DNA of 64,000 bases from Lamellibrachia columna (Eukaryota; Annelida; Polychaeta; Sabellida; Siboglinidae): NCBI GenBank assembly GCA_963662155.1, contig OY759261.1, forward strand, positions 38,283,996 through 38,347,995, written 5' to 3'. This document shows, in pieces, positions 58,637 to 64,000 of the stretch. Each line of letters starts with the position of its first letter. Position 1 is the first letter of the stretch. The position numbers and the translations under genes are program-made. A model generated the notes under the pieces. It was not told the origin of the DNA. It worked only from the letters and a program-made list of their open reading frames with translations, and did not search any database.

Positions 58637-59635
58637 CCCTATGAACGGGGGTAAGCACCCCAAAACGCACCGATTATTTTTGTCTTTTGTCAGGTGCTTC
58701 TAACTTGAGAAGTTTACAAGCTGCATATATTAAATTGGCTGAATATGTAGAAATATTGGTACGGATTGTCTGTGCAAAATTCACGAATGATAGGTCAAAG
58801 GATAGTGGGGATACTGGCTGCACAAACAATTGAACATATTTTTTTTTTCTGAGAAGCTTTTCAGCAGTCTGTATTTCATTGTTGTGTTGCAGTTCAATGT
58901 CCAAATTGCCACCACATATTGTCAGGGACACTGTAGGCTTCTAGTTGCTATTCTTTCGGAACAATGCAGTCTTAAACTTTAACTTTTTCTATATTTAAAA
59001 ATGTTCAGTACCCAAAATGAGAATGTGGGAAAAGTCCTACGACCACCATTTTTTTACCATGCATTGTCCTTTATTAAGATAAACAACATTAAAAGTTCAG
59101 GATGGTGTTCTGCCACATTTATTTTGGATACTGTTTTGGCCAATTTGGGAGAAATTTCGGAGAAAACGCCAATATGATAGTGCCAATATAAATTAAATGA
59201 AACAGAACACCATCAAGACATTTTAATATGTTGTTTAACTCATAAAGGACAATGGACAGTTAAAAAATGGGGGTCATAGGACTTGTCCAACATTCTCATT
59301 CTGGGTGCTGAAAATCATAAAATGTAGAAAAAGTATTCCTGACAAAATATGGCAGCTATTTGGATGTTGTACTGTATCACAATAATGAAATACAGACTGT
59401 TGAAATCCTTCGTAGGAATAAAAATTTATATTTTCTATTTTGGTGTTCCCAGTATAACCATTGTCCTTTGCCCTATCATTCTTGAATTGTCATCCAATAT
59501 GTCCACATACATGTATTCAGCAAATTTCAGATATGTAGCTTGTAAACTCCTCAAGATAGAAGTACCTGAAATCAGAAAAAAATAACAGGTGCATTTTTGG
59601 ATGCTTACCCCCATTCACATTACATTACAGGGGCT
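58637..59635. repeat. Large imperfect palindrome, ~480-bp arms
   Basis: The left arm (58637-59125) and the reverse complement of the right arm (59175-59635) share extended blocks: gggggtaagca, aagtttacaagctgcatat, ttttcagcagtctgtatttc, ccaaaatgagaatgtggg and cattgtcctttat. Arms are roughly 70-80% identical and the centre is near 59150. Each arm carries an equivalent short frame ending ACKLLKLEAPDKRQK (minus, 58674-58931) or ACKLLKIEVPEIRKK (plus, 59349-59585), facing outward. Could be a foldback element or two inverted repeat copies. Confidence 0.85.
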
Positions 59636-60182
59636 GTACAGGCACATGTAAATATTGTTTTCTTTTTTTTTAATATTGAAGTGAAATTGAAACAGAATTT
59701 GCCTTTTTTAGAAACGGAAAATCAAAGTCCTTAAAGGTATGGAATAAGACCTACCACGTTTGGATGTACATGTTCATGATTTACCTGATTCTGCAAAAAA
59801 ACAAGAATAATTTAAACATAAATCACATTCTTTGAAATGTTGTGACAGCATCTGATAAATGTGTAGTGCTCATTTGAACATACACTTCATGTCGGCTACT
59901 TTCTGCCAACTGATTATGTGACCACAATTATATCCAATGTGGTGGAAACGGAGAAGTAGGGTTAACCCATACAGTAGAAAAATTATTGAAAATTTTACTA
60001 ATCTGTGCATTGAAGTCGGAACAGTTTTGTTAACCCATGCACTGAGTAAGCGGACGTATATTTGGGTAATCCATGCAGTGATATAGATAAGTTTTTGTTA
60101 TTTCTGTGTGGTTTATATAGAAGGTAACTTTTGTTAAGCCATGCAGTGTAAATGACACAATAGTATTCCGTATGGTGTAAAC
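59636..60182. other. AT-rich spacer
   Basis: No gene. Three loosely similar blocks with ttgttaa.ccatgcagtg at 59960-60150 form a weak repeat. Confidence 0.4.
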
Positions 60183-62203
60183 TGCTTGAACTTGCTGACC
60201 AACACCTTCAACAAAATAGTGACCGACACAGCCAGCGAGATCCTTGGAAAACACCGTCGGAAAAAAAACCATGGGTCACAGAAGACATCCTAGATCTTTG
60301 TGACAAAAGAAGGGAATTGAAAAGGAGAAAATGTGATCCTGAAGGTGCAGCAAAATACAGAGAAGTCAACAAGAAGATCAAACAAGATATGAGAAGAGCA
60401 AAAGATAACTGGATAGCAGAACAGTGCTGTGAAATGGAAGACAGCTTGAGCAAGAACAACAGCAAGAAGGTTTATCAAATAGTGAAAGACCTGACATCAG
60501 TGAAGAAAGGGAGAACTACTACTATCCAAGACAAATCAGGGAAATGCCTGACAGAAGAACAGCAGATCCTCAATCGATAGACAGAATACTGCTCAGAACT
60601 GTACAGCCACAACACCAACGGAGACCCAGTAGTACTAAACTGTCCACAGACTACTGAAGAGGACGACTACCCCTTTCTTCGTGAGGAAGTAGAGGCTGCA
60701 GTAAAGTCTCTGAAAAAAGGAAAGTCAGCTGGAATTGATAATATACCAGCAGAACTGGTTCAAGCTGGGGGAGAAGCCTTGATTACCACACTTACAACAA
60801 TCTGCAACAAGATCTGGCAGACAGGAGAATGGCCCACCCCGTGGACTCAGTCACTGATCATCACACTTCCCAAGAAAGGTAACCTACAGATGTGCCAAAA
60901 CTACAGAACAATCAGCCTCATCAGCCACCCGAGCAAAGTCATGTTGAAGATACTACTCAACAGACTCAAACCCCAGGCAGAAGATATTATCCCTGAAGAA
61001 CAAGCGGGTTTTCGAGCAGGACGGAGCACCATTGAACAGATCTTCAACCTTAGAATCCTTTGCGAGAAACACCTTCAACATCAGCAAAGCCTGTATCATG
61101 TCTTTATAGATTTCAAGAAGGCCTTTGATAAGGTATGGCATGCGGGCCTATGGGCAACCATGAGGAAGTACAACATTGGCTCCAAGCTTGTCCGAACCAT
61201 TGAACACCTATATGACAATGCCACCAGTGCAGTAACCTTCAACAGCAGCATAGGAGACTGGTTTCGAACAAATGTTGGAGTTCGACAAGGATGCCTACTA
61301 TCACCAACGCTCTTCAACATTTTTCTGGAAAGGATAATGACTGATGCTTTAGAAAACCATCAAGGCACTGTCAGCATTGGAGGCAGGACAATCACCAACC
61401 TTCGTTTTGCTGACGACATCGACGGCCTAGCAGGAGATGAACAAGAACTAGTCAATTTAGTGGAGCGCCTTGAGAAAACATCTTCATCATACGGCATGGA
61501 GATCAGTGCCGAAAAGACCAAACTGATGACAAACAGCACACAAGGCATCAGCACAGAGGTCAAAGTTAATGGACAGAGACTTGAGGCAGTAACAAGCTTC
61601 AGGTACTTGGGATCAATTATCACAGATGAGGGTTCCAAACCGGAGATACTTGCCAGGATTGCACAGACAACAGCAGCACTAACAAGGTTGAAACCCTTAT
61701 GGAACGACAGAAACATCACGGTCAGTTCGAAAGTAAGGCTGATGCGCTTCCTTGTCATGTCCATCTTTCTGTACGCTTGTGAAACATGGACCCTTTCAGC
61801 AGATCTACAGAAGAGGATACAAGCCATGGAAATGAGATGCTTCCGGAAGATCTTGCATATATCATACAAAGACCATGTTACTAACGATGCTGTCCGTAAC
61901 AAGATCAAACAAGCCATCGGACCATATGACGACCTTCTTACAACAGTTAAGAAGCGTAAACTGAAGTGGTACGGTCATGTATCACGATCATCTGGCCTTG
62001 CAAAGATTATCTTGCAAGGTACCGTAAGAGGGGGGAGACGAAGAGGTAGACAGAAGAAGAGGTGGGAAGACAACATCAAAGAGTGGACAGGAATGGAGTT
62101 CGCTGACTCCCAGAGGGCTGTAGAGAACAGGGAAACGTGGAGAAAGCTGGTTAGAAAGTCATCAATGGTGCCCCAACGATCCTTACGGGTTATGGGAAAG
62201 TGA
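60183..62203 (+). pseudogene. LINE reverse transcriptase, 5'-truncated
   Basis: A long frame lacking endonuclease. In order: a charged helix (KYREVNKKIKQDMRRAKDNW), VKSLKKGKSAGIDNIPAELV, WTQSLIITLPKKGN, NYRTISLISHPSKVML, EQAGFRAGRSTIEQI, VFIDFKKAFDKVWH, VGVRQGCLLSPTLFN, catalytic FADDIDGLAGD, FRYLGSIITDEG, YACETWTLS, KWYGHVSRS and RRRGRQKKRWEDNIKEW. Lesions visible are few: a 1-bp shift in an A8 run near 60260 and one TAG at 60578-60580. From 60581 to 62203 the frame is intact. The exact LINE clade is not decided. Confidence 0.85.
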
Positions 62204-62299
62204 AGTGAGTGAAGATGGTGTAAACGGAGGAGTTTCTGTTGAATACTCTTTGTTTGAGCACCATTTAGCACGATGCAAGCATCTCATACCGACTGCCAT

Positions 62300-64000
62300 C
62301 ATCATCCATACCAGTGTTTCTGGATCAATTTGAAGAGATAACTGCAAGGCTAGATTCTGCTGCTGGGAGAGTCGTCATTACTGGAGATTCCAACCTGCAT
62401 GTGGATGTTGGTTCTGCTCCAGGCGTCTCTCGTTTCAAGGGCATACTGACAGCTCACGATCTTCACCAGTAAGTTGACTGCTCTACACATAGGTGTGGCT
62501 ATACACCTTGGAAAAGCACAACATAGAAGGGATTTACGACATGTAAAAAACAAAACTGGTGGAATCATGTCTCGGTTATCTCGCATGGATCTATCACCCA
62601 CACATCCGTTAATGCGGCATTATATATACATGTCACAATGAGGACGCATGGCATGCATCTGGCTTGAAAATACACATACAAATCTATGTGGACCATCGAA
62701 ATGCTGTCTCCGAGATACGTAATGCAAAGATCCAGTACTACCAGAATCTACTCCAGGATGCAGATTAGAGTGCAGTATTCAAAGCAGTGGACAGTCTGTT
62801 AAATGTGGATTCATCTAAATAGCCAGACACTGATTCTATGTGTACCTTGTGCTACCAATTTCTGGACTTTTTTTTACAAAATTATGAAAATTCGAGCTGC
62901 AATCGATTCTTCAGAAACAAACATGAGCAACATGAAACTCTGACACAGAATTTAGTTGAACATCCCATGACTGATGTTGCTGCCACCAGTGAGGTTGAAA
63001 TGCAAAGAATCATCCAGGCTGCTAAACCCAAGTCACCAAGCTTGGATCCACTACCTACATCGCTGCTACAGAGCACTCTTCCTGCATCTCCTTTGAGTCG
63101 GGTACTGTTCCTCGGGAGCTCACTTCTCATTCAACATCTAACTGACAACGGCCTACAAACCCCTACATAGTACTGAGACTGCTTTAATGGGAGTGCAGCA
63201 TGAAATCACCAGTCCTCTGGCTGGCTCCAATGGTGTACTTCTGGTTTTCCTTGATTTATCTGCTGCTTTTGATACGACTGATGCATCTATCCTATTAAAG
63301 ACTATGAATGACCACCTGGGAATATCTAGCTCGGTCCTTACATGGTTCAGTTCATACATATCAGATCGTACCCAGCATGTGCAGAATGGATCAGACATAT
63401 CCGACGAATGTCCTCTTAGGTATGGTGTTCCACAAGGCTCGGTGCTTGGTCCACTGCTATTCACTGTGTACACGGAACCAATACAGGACATACTAAAGAG
63501 GCACGCTGTGGAACATCATAAGTTGGCAGATGACATACAAATATATACATCCTACTATCCTCATGTATGATGACATGGAACGTGCTACTCAGAGAATGTG
63601 TGACTGCATCAATGAGATCAAATGCTGGATGATTCAGCATAAACTCAAGTGAAAAGTCTGAGTTTTTGGTGGCACTCAGCCCTCATCACCTGAGAAAATT
63701 TGGACTACCGAACCACCTTGTGGTTGGAGGTGCTACCATCAAGCCTGTTGTTTGTCAGTAACTTGGGAGCTCATTTTGATACCCACATGAGCATGCAGCA
63801 TCATGTTGATGCTGTTTGCAAGAAGTGTAACTTCCATCTGCGACATATCAAATCCATCAGGCCCTACATCACGAAGCATGTCTGTCACTCATTGGTCATT
63901 GCTCCGGTTGTTTCAAGTCTGGATTACTGCAATGCCCTCCTGCTGGACATACCCGAATATCACCTGACACGCTTCCAGAAGATACACAATAAGGCAGCCC
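62300..64000 (+). pseudogene. L2-type LINE, runs off the window
   Basis: Begins with the end of an endonuclease (FLDQFEEITARLDSAAGRVV, ITGDSNLHVDVG, 62305-62420). After decayed sequence, RT: AKPKSPSLDPLPTSLLQSTL (near 63030), VFLDLSAAFDTTDASILL, YGVPQGSVLGPLLFTVYTEP, catalytic LADDIQIY (63525-63548), and in a further frame FLVALSPHHLRKFGLPNHLV, LGAHFDTHMSMQHHVDAV, SSLDYCNALLLDIPEYHL to the last base. Several frameshifts and stops separate these. It lies directly behind the preceding LINE in the same orientation. Related to the minus-strand fragment at 48233-49135. Confidence 0.8.

Overview
This window is non-coding-rich animal genomic DNA: AT-rich, full of TA and CA microsatellites, GT/AG splice sites and decayed retroelements, with no operons or bacterial gene organisation. 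The mix of CR1/L2 and other LINE families, MULE-like transposase relics, a short secreted galaxin-like gene and an apparently single-coding-exon GT31 glycosyltransferase suggests a marine invertebrate, most likely a lophotrochozoan such as a mollusc. That placement is inference from content, not a database match.

Layout. 0.7-2.2 kb: an internally deleted Ty3/gypsy LTR element with both LTRs but only the integrase region of pol. 2.3-7.4 kb: a 22-bp minisatellite, then two directly repeated ~460-bp MITE-like units bracketing a broken His-Me finger gene (+) and a broken Mutator-like transposase gene (-). 7.5-11 kb: dispersed repeats and long CA tracts. 11.2-12.4 kb: a beta-1,3-glycosyltransferase (GT31) gene with one in-frame amber codon between its membrane anchor and catalytic domain, followed by a run of AGGTCA-like half-sites at 10-bp spacing. 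13-17.4 kb: a possible terminal exon and LINE relics, including an ORF1 in which a 66-bp segment has been amplified 11 times. 18-20 kb: a tRNA-derived SINE and several minisatellites. 20.6-21.9 kb: exons encoding TSP1-like and EGF-like modules. 22-28 kb: TA tracts, a hairpin, a second SINE and a lipase-like exon. 28.4-30.0 kb: a CR1 fragment carrying a 33-bp array, then an intact galaxin-like gene (-).

30-34 kb holds minisatellites and unassigned DNA. 34.3-39.8 kb is the best preserved mobile element: a CR1-type LINE with duplicated 5' monomers, a PHD-like/SGNH ORF1 and an endonuclease-RT ORF2, all damaged by frameshifts and stops. 40-50 kb has small DNA-transposon-like pieces, a CR1 3' fragment and an L2-type LINE fragment. 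50.5-58.5 kb is a mosaic of duplicated degenerate repeat blocks enclosing a 2.1-kb array of 27 copies of a 78-bp unit. 58.6-59.6 kb is a ~1-kb imperfect palindrome. 60.2-64.0 kb contains two tandem LINE relics in + orientation, the second running off the window.

Ordinary host genes are few: the galaxin-like gene is the only intact-looking one; GT31, TSP1/EGF and lipase are partial or interrupted. The most notable pattern is that at least two minisatellites (66 bp and 33 bp) demonstrably arose inside LINE coding sequence, with slippage inside the repetitive ORF1 of a third LINE. No CRISPR array, rRNA or intact tRNA gene was seen.
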